Below, piece by piece: positions 39,231-51,000 of a DNA stretch of 64,000 bases (position 1 is the stretch's first letter; each line of letters begins with the position of its first letter). The notes beneath the pieces were generated by a model that was not told where the DNA came from, did not search any database, and saw nothing but the letters and a program-made list of their open reading frames with translations. This stretch comes from Ascidia mentula (lineage: Eukaryota > Chordata > Ascidiacea > Phlebobranchia > Ascidiidae). A program made the translations under genes and the position numbers. Location of the stretch: contig OX387200.1 in assembly GCA_947561715.1 (NCBI GenBank), positions 9,488,501 to 9,552,500 of the forward strand, written 5' to 3'.

Positions 39231-42200
39231 ATGTCAAAAAACGGAAACGACAGCAATGTGAAACGACGAAGACTAGAAGTTGTACCACATAACACCGGTC
39301 CAACTCAAAGATTGGACGGTGTAGCAAACCAATATTCTCCGGGAAGCACAAGTGGCATTTCATCACAAGCAGGGGAATCAAGTCACGCATCCGATTTGAG
39401 ATTTCAACCAGCATTTGAAGAAGCAGTGGCTTTGCCCAGTTCCTCAGCTAGGTTCATTAATACCAGCACCGTGGTACCTCACGAAGCACGTGGTGTAATG
39501 CATAGCAGGCCCTTTCCTGAACAAACGGATGTATATCAATCAGGTGCCACTCATAGTCATGAACTCCAAACTGCTAACAACAGCTTAGGTGGTTCCATTT
39601 CAGCCCCGGAGATGAATCAAACTTTAAACATTGTAAGCCAGTTTAACTGATTTATATATTTGTAATAAAGCGTCAAAAAAAATAATTTGGATACTTTGCG
39701 TAGGCCCTCCTTTTACGTAAATGCTACAAACGCCTTTTATGTAAAGTGGAGTAGATTACTTTGAATTCGTCGCCTTTTAAAATTGTTTGTAGTGAAACAG
39801 CAAAAGGCACAAATCACTTCCTTACATTTTCTCTTTATTATGTTGTTGTTTGCGTTTTGTGCCTTTTACTATGTTAATTGTTTTTCCGCTTCTACGGCGT
39901 TTAATGTGCCACTGCTGTCAATAATGCGAGTCTTTGACTACGATCTGTGACGTCAGCTCTATATATAACTGTGGAACTGGACCAACCACGCTATTTTAAC
40001 TGATGATGGCATAAGATTTTAACGAAGCGCCTTGTAAATAAATTAAACATATGTCAATGTTTTCAACAATATGGGTCAATATCTTCATCCTTTTGTGTTT
40101 ACTTGATATTTCTGACGGCTAGGTGGTTTTCAGTACTTACAATCTTACGGTGTCACATGTACGTTTTCCTTATTTTAGGAATGTGCGCGAGATCCTCACT
40201 TTGGCGACACACACATACACACCTATGGACCAGTGTACACCGCACCTGTCGTTATGAAGTATAGCCTTATTTGTAACCAAGATGCGGGCTCACCCCAGTC
40301 GGTTCGTCAAAATACCTTGATTCAATCCCCCGCTCCGTACATTGATGTTGGATCTGTGTCTGCATCGTCTCCATTCGCCACCGAGCAGCAAAGGCCGGTT
40401 GTACAAGAGTTACCAACACTAAATGAGCCACTTCAACCGACAAGTGCATCTAAATCTCAGTTGGAACACGACCGAGTTAAAGAAATATGTACGTTTTTGT
40501 TAAGTTGTTTTGTTATAGTTACTTCCAATTTAATTACAAATTCAAATGTATAATTAGGAAACACTGACTTAATGTATTTCATGTTTACTATTTGTAGGTG
40601 AAAATTTGCAAACGGAACTAAAAAAAAGTGTTAACACCATTGCCAACGAAGAGTCCTCCCTATCCGAATACACACAACGACCACTTACACCTGTCAAATT
40701 ATCCATAGTGAGCCAGCCTCAGCAATTAGATGATGAATTCCAAGCTGGACACCATATGAGAAGAAGAGACTTTGTTAAAATGTATGAGCGGCCAGAGGGA
40801 AATATTGCAGCCAAGGATATGTTTGCACGTTCTAGACAGAAAGCTGAACAGGAGGCTGAAAATAAATTTTCCACTGCGCAAAAGGAAGCGAAGGAAAAAT
40901 ACATTAACAAGCACGGAAACGTGGTTGGAGTTGCTGGACACGCTGGTATCGGTAAAACAGTTTCTTCCAAAAAATGGGCCCTCCAAGCGTTACGTGAGCA
41001 GTTGTGTGGAAAAATTTCCTTTATTTTTTTTATTGTAGTCAGATTCCTGGACTTTAAGGGGACAATGACCCTGCTTACATTTCTCCTCTCAACGTTGTTG
41101 CCAAACTGGACAAGCACATTGAACTTGTTTGAGGCTAGAGAAGTCCTCAACGCAATCTTTAATGATCCTAATGTGCTTGTGATTGTGGATGGTTACGACG
41201 AGTCGGATTTTGAGAGATTTTCAAGCCCTGTACATTTACCGGGACTCCATTCAAAAGAAAGAGCAGAAGTTTTTTTGAAAAATCTCAGTGGCGGAAATCT
41301 TTTACCTAACGCTCGAAAAATGTTCTTATCTCGGCCTTCACAGCTTTATAAACTTCACGCTTCGCACAGACCTAAATTTATTGTTCAGATTTTAGGCCTG
41401 TCGCCACAATCCCAGGATGAACTCGGACTTCAGTTGTGCGGAGAAAATTATGCTCCGATCAGGGAGATGTTAAACGAAAAAAGGAATGTGTTTGCATACT
41501 GCTACGTACCTGTCAACTTTATTTTAACTGTCAACTACCTCATGAATTACGATGGTGATGCTAAGTTTGTTTCTCTGACTCGTGTTCTCACATTCACTTG
41601 TGATCAATATTCCAGAACTGCTCATTTGAATGGGGGAGAATGCCAAATTGACAAGCTATCTAAATTGGCTTGGGACGGATTCGAAAATAAGCAGGTGCTT
41701 TTCAAGCTCAGTGACCTAATTAATGCTGGGATCCGAGTATGCACTGCAGATGCTTTTCTACACACGACAGTGACCAAAAAAGTCAATTTCAATTTGACCA
41801 TTATGGACGGTGACAAACGCATATATTTTTCTCATCTTATCTGGCAAGAATTTTTCGCTGCAATTTATTTGATGATGATCATGCCCCTCGACGAATTTAA
41901 GGAAAAGTACAGAAGACTGGTTGATGACAGATGCGAAATTGTTGCCTTATTTGCCTTTGGAATTTGTGACAATTTGGTTGTCACTGATATCGAATCCAAC
42001 ATTCCTGGCTGTTTACGTGAAAATTGGAATGCCAAAAAGGCTATGCTGTGTGAATTAATTTCGTCCCTCACAAAGAAACGAAAATTGAAAATCCCAAAAG
42101 CTTGTAGCTGGGCGCACGAAACGTATGACGTCGAAATAGCCAAATCTCTGGCTGAAGCTCTTCCGGAATCATTGAGTCTCTTTAATTTATCACTGCTCCC

Positions 42201-44540
42201 ATTCGATATGGAGAACCTTTCAACTGTACTTTTGCACCGGAAAGGAAAAATGGTAAAATGTGCTATAACTATCATTTTGTTATAGTGTCTTATATTGTAC
42301 TTTTTTATACAGATTAAAAAACTCATTCTTTCCACAAATAACATTGGGGATTATGGAGCAAAACTACTTGCTCCCTGCATTTCATTGGTTAAAGATTTGG
42401 AAATGTGCGATTGCAATATCGGGTTTGAGGGGGCAAAGCTAATTTTTGAAGAAATACAAGCTTTAAAAAACCCTGTAAGTTTGACACCACCAAGAGCATG
42501 TAGCCAACTTACAATTTATACTTCTTATCCATATTTTTGATCAGATGCAAAATCTTGGATTCTCTAAGAACAAAATTATGGACACAGGTGCGAAATATCT
42601 AGCTTGTTGCATCCACAATGTTGAAGAACTTGAACTGCGAGGATGTGAAATAACACATGTTAGCATGAATGCACTCTGCGATAAGATAAGGGTGTTAAAA
42701 AAACAGGTAAGTTGGATGTTGGTATTTGACACCTACAAACCTTATCAACAAAATGTGTGCTCATATATATGATTTTGTCGTCACAGATAAGGAGCCTTAA
42801 TCTGTCGTTGAACAAAATTGGGGACCTTGGTGCGGCTGCCCTCGCCCGGTGTATTTGCAACATACAAACCGTAGTGCTGTGTGATTGTGAAATTGATACT
42901 GAAGGAGTAAATGCTCTCACTTTCGAGATTCAAAACCTTGAAGTTCCGGTAAGCAAACATCAAATTATTATACTCAGGTCATTTTGCAGAGATGCCATGC
43001 AATATTGTCACTTTTCAGCTTAAACACCTCAATATTTCACGGAATTTCATAAGCGACAAGGACGTCTCTACTTTGACACGTTGCATTCGGAATATTCAAG
43101 AACTAAAAGTATGTGAATGTAATTTGACAAGTTCTGGGGTGGAACCACTTGCACAAGGCATAGCAGAACTCAAACAGCCGGTAGGCGTACACATCTGATC
43201 GTTGACTGTTTACTTTGTTTTGCTTTCATTGGAATGTTTTTAATTTATTTTCTACTTTTTGAACCATGGCCACATCGTATATGATCTTGCAAAAACAGTA
43301 AGGATTATTTGTCGGGTTTTTCCTACAATATAGTGTCCCTTCTATACGCCAATTTGAAATAATTAACGACTTGTAAATCAAACAACAACACAGTATTTCT
43401 AAGTTTATTTCGGTAGAAAGTCAGGAATGTATTTTGAAAATACGTAGATGATGAACCTGAATCTATCCAAAAACAAATTTGGAGACAACGGGGCAAATTT
43501 TCTTTCATCGTGCATTTACAACCTTTTGATTTTGGAACTATGGGATTGTGGAATTACCTGTGTTGGCATAAAAGCACTCACAGCTGGAATTAGACACCTC
43601 AAACAGCCGGTAGGGCAACAATTAAGTGTAAACGAGTTTTGGTTTCTTTTTTGCACGTGCTACACTAAGCAATGTGTAAAGGCTAGTCAAAAAACTGTCG
43701 TGTCATAACTTTAGATGAAGAAGCTTGATCTTTCTTGGAACACAGTCGGTGACGTAGGATGCAGCTCACTTGCATCGTGCATCGGTAATATAGCAGAACT
43801 CGTCATCTCTAGATGTGATTTTGGTGCCAAAGGATTGAAGATCCTGTGCAATAGCATACAAACATTGCAAGCACCTGTAAGTATAGTTCTTTTATATCAT
43901 CAGCGTTATATTTCTTTGAACTAATTACACGGACGTTCGCACAAACTGGTGACTTTTATCCGTATGGTAATATAATTCTCGCGCCCCTTGAGAGAAACTC
44001 ACTGCTCGTGGATTGAAAAGAGCGGCTCTAAACAAAGCTCATGTTTCTATCAAAAAAGCATTTACTGTTAAATTATTTTCACAATCCAATTTATTAGTAT
44101 AGTGTGCCAGAGAGATTTTTGTGGCTTAATTACTGCTACTGCATTATAACGGCTCAAATACCGCATGACTAAGCAATTTAGGTAATGGGGAGTCGCAAAG
44201 CAGTGGCCATTTAAAAGCAATTCGACATTTTTTACAAAAAGGTTAACGGGAAAAGTCATTAACAATTTCACATAATTTGTAAACTGTGATCGGCGTTCAA
44301 AAACTTCCCACTCCTTGGTTTACCAGCACTAAAAACTTGATCAAGTGCAAGTTCGTGTTTATATATTTTAAGGTGGAAATGCTTGACGTCTCGCAAAACA
44401 ACCGAATCACAGATGAGGTTACCGACGCCATAATCCAATGCTTGCACAAACTGAAAGTGTTGGACATCAGTTGGTGCGGTTTATCTGCCGATGGAAAAGT
44501 CAAAATTAGGGCGAACTCCGAGGGGATTATCTACGATTAA
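39231..44540 (+). CDS. NACHT-LRR receptor 2 (NLR family)
   Basis: Exons: 39231-39632, 40179-40488, 40598-42252, 42313-42474, 42545-42706, 42787-42948, 43019-43180, 43448-43609, 43715-43876, 44373-44540; 1168 aa, lengths in frame. Starts MSKNGNDSNVKRRRLE (basic, possible nuclear signal). The disordered N-terminus contains GDTHIHTYGPVYTAPV on its own exon (about residues 143-158), matching the motif of NLR 1. NACHT: Walker A GHAGIGKT (about 350) and Walker B VLVIVDGYDES. YFSHLIWQEFFAA lies in the helical region. LRRs start at residue 790. Six exons are exactly 162 bp, then a shorter terminal one. Introns between LRR exons are as small as 60-80 bp. No death-fold domain is visible. The NACHT region is far more conserved with NLR 1 than the N-terminus is. 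Confidence 0.93.
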
Positions 44541-45136
44541 TACAGCAACGAAAAGATTCTCATCTGTATGCAAATTTCACAAACGTTTTTGCAAACATTG
44601 CAATATATGTAGGCTACAAATCATAACTTCGTGAAAATAAGTTATTCCCTGTATCGAATACACAATTCGTCGCGTCCAAGTTTCTCGAAAAGGTTTTCAA
44701 TTTCCGCTAAATATGTTCACTGTGAAACGATGTAACTAGTACTCCGTTTAACAAATCCAGAACTAGCCTATGTCAAAACGTAACGTGCTACGATCGCTAC
44801 TTTTCGACGTCGGAAAACCAAAATAAATTACAATACAGAAAGTTGGGCAATTATCTCTCCACAATTGCGCGGGATATATAGCGTAAAAATGATTTTCTTT
44901 TTATCCATTTTATCTGAAATCTTTTGGGAATTCCCACTCAAGTACACAACGCGTGCAAAGGCGTAGGCCCACAGATCGTATTATCACAAATTTACATTTG
45001 ATATCCATCTTATAGCTTTTCTGAGAAAGTGTGTCCCTAACTTACATCTGCTGCACCCTTCCAGAATGGTTCCCAAACTGTGGAAGACATTTTCAATGTG
45101 CCACATACAGTCCTATTTGAATAGATTGCCCTATCT

Positions 45137-45493
45137 TTGTCAAGCAGTTGCTTGTGCATTTCAAAGGATAATTTTTGGGAGAATATGTTGCTGTTTGCCC
45201 AAATACTAAACATTTCGGTTACGGTTAACGTTATTCAAGCTATGCAAGTTCATATACACAACGTTGGCCAAAAATTTAATTTCTGTCTGAAATTGTCGCT
45301 CGGGCCACTGAAAACCTCTCCGCGAGTCGCTGTTTTTGTAATAAACACTTTAACCCTTCTAAAGCCACATGGAAAAATTAGACTACAAACATCTGACCCG
45401 TTAAGTGATTCTGGAAATCCCTCTGTCACTGAAAATTTCCACTTTATATTTGAAGGGTCGCAAATGGATGTTGGGGAGGCTTCCATTGACTAA
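45137..45493 (+). CDS. Unrecognised ORF, possible terminal exon
   Basis: An open frame of 118 codons ending at 45493 with AATAAA about 45 bp downstream. The second half (from about 45242) has alternating hydrophobic and polar residues as in beta strands (FCLKLSLGPL, VAVFVINTLTLL). A possible acceptor TTATTCAAG precedes 45239. I do not recognise the family and found no upstream exon. It could be a chance frame or a gene fragment. Confidence 0.25.
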   Translation: MSSSCLCISKDNFWENMLLFAQILNISVTVNVIQAMQVHIHNVGQKFNFCLKLSLGPLKTSPRVAVFVINTLTLLKPHGKIRLQTSDPLSDSGNPSVTENFHFIFEGSQMDVGEASID

Positions 45494-45782
45494 GACCAGC
45501 CTGATACTTTTTATATTGTTTTGCTTGCAGTATAACTAATAAAGAACATGTTTGGAGAACATGTCATTTTAACAGTCCCAATTGTGTTTACGGAGGCCCA
45601 CAGCACAGAAGTAAAAATTTAAAAGTTGTGGTCCAACATCAGTTGCCGCGACGATCAGGCTGCGCACATACTTTTATCCATGTATGAAATAATTTAAACA
45701 TTTTCCCTTTTCGCCGTTCCTTGCACTGTGTCTACGATAGGTTGCTTCTCAAAAGCGTTAATAACCTATCGTGGGTACAGTG

Positions 45783-46358
45783 CAGGGTTGCCAGATTGTC
45801 GCTTTCGGCGCCTTGGCTTTTTTCCATTTTCCAAAATTTGGTTTGTCTTATTTGGCCCCTTTCTGGCGTTTTCCCTGTTAGTTTGCGTTCGGAAGTCGCC
45901 CGGACTCGTTCGTGACGAAGCAGGTTAATTGCGGCATGCTTCTCTTCGGTAAAAACGTCACGCATTACAGCCAAAGCTAGTTCAGAAGCGTTGCAAACTG
46001 TATGCCTGGGTAGCGTAAACTCGATTACTTCTATAGTGACGTCATAATTTGAGTTTTGAAAGACTGTTTGTTGAGTTTTTGCGTAGCACTGGCATTGCTA
46101 CATGCACATAGAAAGGCGGAAATAATCCAAGAGCATAAATAAACAAATGATAGATTACATGTTGTTCTACCACATGAATGTAATTTGCCTGTAAATCCAG
46201 TTTAACATATGTTTATGTTAGGGGGAGCAGAAAATTAAACCATACAGTATTTAAACGATTGGCTCTTTTCTGGTTCCTGCAAAACTGGTTTTGGCGCTTT
46301 TTGGTGTTTTTTGTCGTGCTGTTTGCTTCTAAACAAAAAAAATATTCTGGCAACCCTG
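45783..46358. mobile_element. Possible MITE with CAGGGTTGCCAGA ends
   Basis: Begins CAGGGTTGCCAGA and ends with its inverse TCTGGCAACCCTG, 576 bp apart, with further inverted similarity (GGCGCC/TTTGGCGC). No clean target duplication was found and there is no coding capacity. Confidence 0.5.
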
Positions 46359-46871
46359 ACACTGTTTCAATGCAATGTTCAATTTTATTTTGTTCAAAAA
46401 CGACTTGAACGCATATATGAACAACAAAATAAGCAGATATTAAAATGGCACGGCACCAATAAAACCACAATGATTATCGAGTCAGGAATAATAAAGCAAC
46501 TTATGGTGGCAGAGTGCAAGACATAGTGAAAATTAAAAATGGTTTCAATTTATATTAAGCTAGCATTCATGAATGAAAATATGTGCGTTCCTGGATCACC
46601 GTGGGCCACCTGTTCAGGTAAGCGAATGTGCAACCCAAATGGATGAGATTTTATTTTGTGTGAACTCATGTGAGTAAGCAATATTTGTGTACAATTGTGG
46701 AACCAAGCATAAACCTGTTAAGGTATTTGCGTCATTGAGTGTGCTAAATGTAAGAATTGTATCAATACAAATGTAGTACCACACATGCATTAAGGAACAC
46801 TCTTGTTTTTGTACCTTAGAACAGTAAGCTTATGTGATAAATAGTAGTTTTACTTACTTGTTTTCCATAAC

Positions 46872-47429
46872 ATGGGACGCAATAAAAAGAAGCACAAGCA
46901 GCCTCTTGGCAACGGTTTTACAAAAGCTGGAAGTGAGAAGACTGGATTGGGAAGCAATCAAACGTCAATCATTGGTCCTAGAAACACTGGGTTGAAACAC
47001 AAGATAATGGGGGAATGGTTACAAGCCTGTATTGTTAACCAGGATGTGTTGGAGTGTTTAGACAAAGCGCACTGCCAACGGCACATTATCAACAATTTTG
47101 ATGAAGCCATACAACACCCAAAATTTGTTGCTTTACCCAAGGGTGATATTGTTGTATTTTTGCAATCAAATGAACTTGTGGTGAAGGGTGAAGAGGTGAT
47201 ATATGATGCTGTTATGAAGTGGGTGAAGCATGACCTAAATGAGAGAAAGGATCACTTAGATGACTTGTTGGAACTTGTAAGGTTTCCACAATTGGACCTG
47301 GGTTTTTTAGGCAAAAAAGTTGTAAGGGAATCATTAATTCTGTATAGCACTGTGGGGCAGAAATTACTTGAGGAAGCATTCGAGTTTCATCAAAACAAAA
47401 TTCAAGAGCAATACAATTGTAAGGGCTAA
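46872..47429 (+). CDS. BACK-domain protein without BTB or Kelch
   Basis: Single-exon ORF of 185 aa. Residues ~1-45 are basic and Gly/Asn-rich (MGRNKKKHKQ). Residues ~50-165 form a BACK domain: CLDKAHCQRHIINNF, FVALPKGDIVVFLQS, EEVIYDAVMKWVKHDL, then LLELVRFPQLD. In BTB-Kelch proteins BACK bridges the BTB and Kelch parts of cullin-3 adaptors. Here neither BTB nor Kelch is present in frame or nearby. It could be a truncated or retroposed copy, or a stand-alone BACK protein. AATAAA at 47564 fits a short 3' UTR. An upstream noncoding exon is possible. Confidence 0.75.
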   Translation: MGRNKKKHKQPLGNGFTKAGSEKTGLGSNQTSIIGPRNTGLKHKIMGEWLQACIVNQDVLECLDKAHCQRHIINNFDEAIQHPKFVALPKGDIVVFLQSNELVVKGEEVIYDAVMKWVKHDLNERKDHLDDLLELVRFPQLDLGFLGKKVVRESLILYSTVGQKLLEEAFEFHQNKIQEQYNCKG

Positions 47430-48030
47430 CTTTTACGCATGTGAAAAAATTCTTTTTTTCCATTGTGCTTGTATCCCAGGAAAAAACATCATGGTGCTAT
47501 ACACTGTGTTCGAACAATGCAAAACCATATCTAACATTTGTATGTTAAATTTGAATGATCAGAAATAAAATCTTGAAAATTAGTTTGTAGAGTACTTTAG
47601 TTTTACCTAACTGAATACACTGTTAGGAGTAAAATAGAATGGTATATCTAAACTTCAACTTAAACAAAATGAACACTGCAACTCTAAATGTGCTATTTTA
47701 ACTTTATTTATATGTGTTGTTTATGTTGTTGCTAGTGAATTGCATTTTTCAGTTTACTTGCCTTGGAAATATAAGTGTTATGTACTATCGAAAATGGTCA
47801 AAGAAAACGTTGCAACATAGGTTGTAAAAAATTGTTACCCCTGTAAGGTGACTTTATTCCTTTGTTAGGTAAAAAATGTATGCTATGTTGAAAAAAATGC
47901 AGTTGTATTCAAAATGAAAGATCCATGTTTACACAATTTGTTGTTTTGTAGTGCTTTTATAGTTTAGTATAACAAGTATAAATGATGTTGTGATAATTGA
48001 CGTATACCTGGAGGGTGTGGAAACATAGGC
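47430..48030. other. Intergenic region upstream of ARRDC
   Basis: AT-rich; the BACK gene 3' UTR with a poly(A) signal at 47564-47569, then presumed ARRDC promoter. Nothing else recognised. Confidence 0.4.
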
Positions 48031-51000
48031 ATGGTGAAAATAACCAATGTTGCAATAATATTGTTTGGCCAAAATCAATCCTACAAGCCTGGTGATGTTG
48101 TGCAAGGAGAAGTTTCTTTAAGGGTCACCAGACCAGCAAAAATAACAGGTATATATGTGGTTGATTTTTACTTGGTGGAAGCAGCTTTTGCTTCAGCGTT
48201 TCCCTTCTTTTGTGGTGCATGACCTCTCAACAACTATCACACAACCCTTCTCGTTCTCTTTACTATTTTTTAAGGATATTATAACAATATTTGGAGCCCC
48301 TAAATATTCCCAGGTTGAGTAACTTTGTTTTGTCTGTTGATTTCTTGTAGTGATCAAGATTGCACTTGGTGGGTTTTGTAAAACAAAGTGGAAAGTTGGT
48401 TCAGGAGATAATGAGAAAACATACAAGGAAAAGGAGCAATACTGTTTAATGGAAATGGTGCTATGGGGTGGAGGTATAAAAGTTCGTTACATCAATATAC
48501 AAATTAGGTTTTCAGGCTTGGCAGCCTAGCTTGATCAGCCACTTTTTCCTGACAAGTCGGACCAAGATTTGAAAAATCAACCTCCTGGTGAGGTTTGAAC
48601 TCACGACCCTGGGCTAACCATTGCATGTAATATTACTGTGTTACATCAATATATAGTGAAGTTTCTTTACTTAACTTTTTTAATAATGTTTAGTGTATAA
48701 AAAGTAAGGATGACTGCGTACAAAAGTTTTTTTTAGAAATCATCTGTATTGCAGTTAGAGCCATTTTTTAAATTATTGATGTAAATTAAGTAAAATAGTT
48801 CATCAACGATTTGTTATTAGGTGATTCTGGGAATCATTCCCCATTCTGTTGTAATAGCTCTGACCACCATTACAGAAACATTTATTCCCCAGGTTAAAAT
48901 CAGTTGGTACTTAAGATATTAATATACTTTGCTTTAAAAAAAGCTTCCTTGGTGTGTATAAAGAACAGTATAAAATGTTGATAATGCATTTTTTAAAGTG
49001 AAATATATTAAAATGTTAAACACCAAGCTGACTGGTTTTAACCTGGCAACAAATTTTTCTGTGATTGTGGTATGAATGATTTGTTCAACATCTTTGTTGT
49101 AAAAAGGTATTACTATGTGTTTTTGTCAGGCTCCTCGAATCAGGAAACACAGTTAGGTGAAGGTGAACTTCGAAAGCAATTCCGCTTCCAACTCCCAAAC
49201 AACTGCCCATCAACATTTAGCAGTAAATTTTGGCTGACATGAAATGAGCTTTTTCGTAACCTGTGGCCATGAACTCTTTGTATGTCCTCAGGCAAGCATG
49301 GAAATATTTGGTACAACCTTGTAGTCATTTGCAAGTTTCCTGGTCTGATGTCAAGCAACATAGAAGTTCCCCGCGAGATCATAGTACGTGATATGATTGA
49401 CCTCTCAACAAACCCTGCAACAGCTGAAGTATGTGTTTCCACTTTCATTGCCACTTGTATTGGATGATGATTCTTATAAAGTACTGTATTGTCTAGCTCG
49501 TGTTTAGACCTCTGCAAATACAAGACTCAATTAAGGAAGACACTTGCTGTTGTGATTGTGGTCCTGTGTCAGTCAAGATTGATGTCACTCTCAACAAAAG
49601 TGCCTATTCTCTTGGAGAACTTGTTATTCTCAACGGCTTTATTGAAAATGGATGGTAAATTATAATGTATTAAAATCCAAACACAGCGATCTTCAGACAG
49701 CTCAGATCGATTTATTTAGAGAAAAATATATTTCGCCTAAAACGGCATCATCAGTTTCTCCATTTTTTTGATCCAGATTTGATTTACTAATCACATTGGA
49801 TGGTAAATTTGTGTCATTATGTAATGTTTTTTGGTGATCCATGGAAACATCAATTCTTTTATTCGGCTGAAAATGAATAAATCGTTAAAATTTGCCGAAT
49901 AAACTGAAACCGAAACTAATTTTGGTATCCATCTTTTTAAACACAATAAACTAAACAAAGCATGTGCTGGATTGGATTTCATCCTATCATACAGCCTTAA
50001 AGAATAACCTTTACTGCTGTACCAACTGCCTAAGGTTGATTTTCATCATTTTGGTGACAATAAATAAACAAAACGAACACATTCCTACAGTTTAAACAAT
50101 GATTCTGATCTATACTAAACTTTGCGTATTAGCGTTGCATGCAGTAAAATGTTTTGGTTTCAGTAGCGCTTCGTAAAAATATTCTTCCCAAACCGATAAA
50201 CTATAAAAACCTTAGTTTCAGCCGAATAAATTTTTCAAACCAAATTTTCTGTGCATCTCTAATTTTTTGAATGTTTGTTCTCACTCTTGTCAGTCAAAAA
50301 ATATGTTATTCTTGAATGTCATTTATCAATACAGTATTTTTTGCACTTAACAAACTAATGTTTTTAGCCCATCACCAATGCCATACACAATGGTGCTGAA
50401 ACAGCAAGTCATTTGTTATGGCAAAAGATCTGATAGCTTTTTTTCATCTGGAAATCTTAAAAGCAAGGAGAAAACATTTGAACTGCAAAAATGGAATGGA
50501 GACCCGGTTCCAGCCAGATCTCGAAAAACTTTTCAAAATGAATCAACCATGAGAATACCAAATGTAGTGGCATCTGACCTTCGCAATTGCAGACTAATCG
50601 ATGTAGGATACTACCTTAAAGTAAGCGCTGCATACAAACTAATCAGTTTTGCAGACATAGTGTTGGTGCAATTTATTTTTAACCTTTCTATATGAAATTA
50701 AAACACATGGTTTTATTTAGAAATCTGGTAATTTTAATGTGGTGTTTGGTGGCTAACTTATATTTTAATGTATTAGACTTTTTATATCATACGCTTATTC
50801 ACATGTTGCAGATAAAAGGAATTCTACCTGGGTCTGTATGTGACTCAGCATTTGAACTAAAAAAAGTGACCATATTAATTGGTGGCGTTCAAAATCTTGA
50901 GCAAGTAAACAATGTTGTCACAGCAACAGCTCCACCAGCACCAGATCCAACTGGAGGTAGCATTTTTATTTATTGGAACTTTACAGACAGCACACAATTA

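Larger units (their letters stand above)
44541..46871. other. Intergenic region between NLR 2 and BACK gene
   Basis: It holds an unassigned ORF (45137-45493) and a possible MITE (45783-46358). ATGAATGAAAATATG at 46568 leads to a strong donor (TTCAG/GTAAGC) at 46619. An acceptor TTTGTACCTTAG lies near 46820, so a first exon of the BACK gene may lie here. Confidence 0.4.

Noticed and set aside
39990..40045. Another GATGATGGC hairpin element
   Set aside because: ACTGATGATGGC and an AATAAA-like tail are present, but the GGCGAAA arm is missing and no target duplication was found; too decayed to call.
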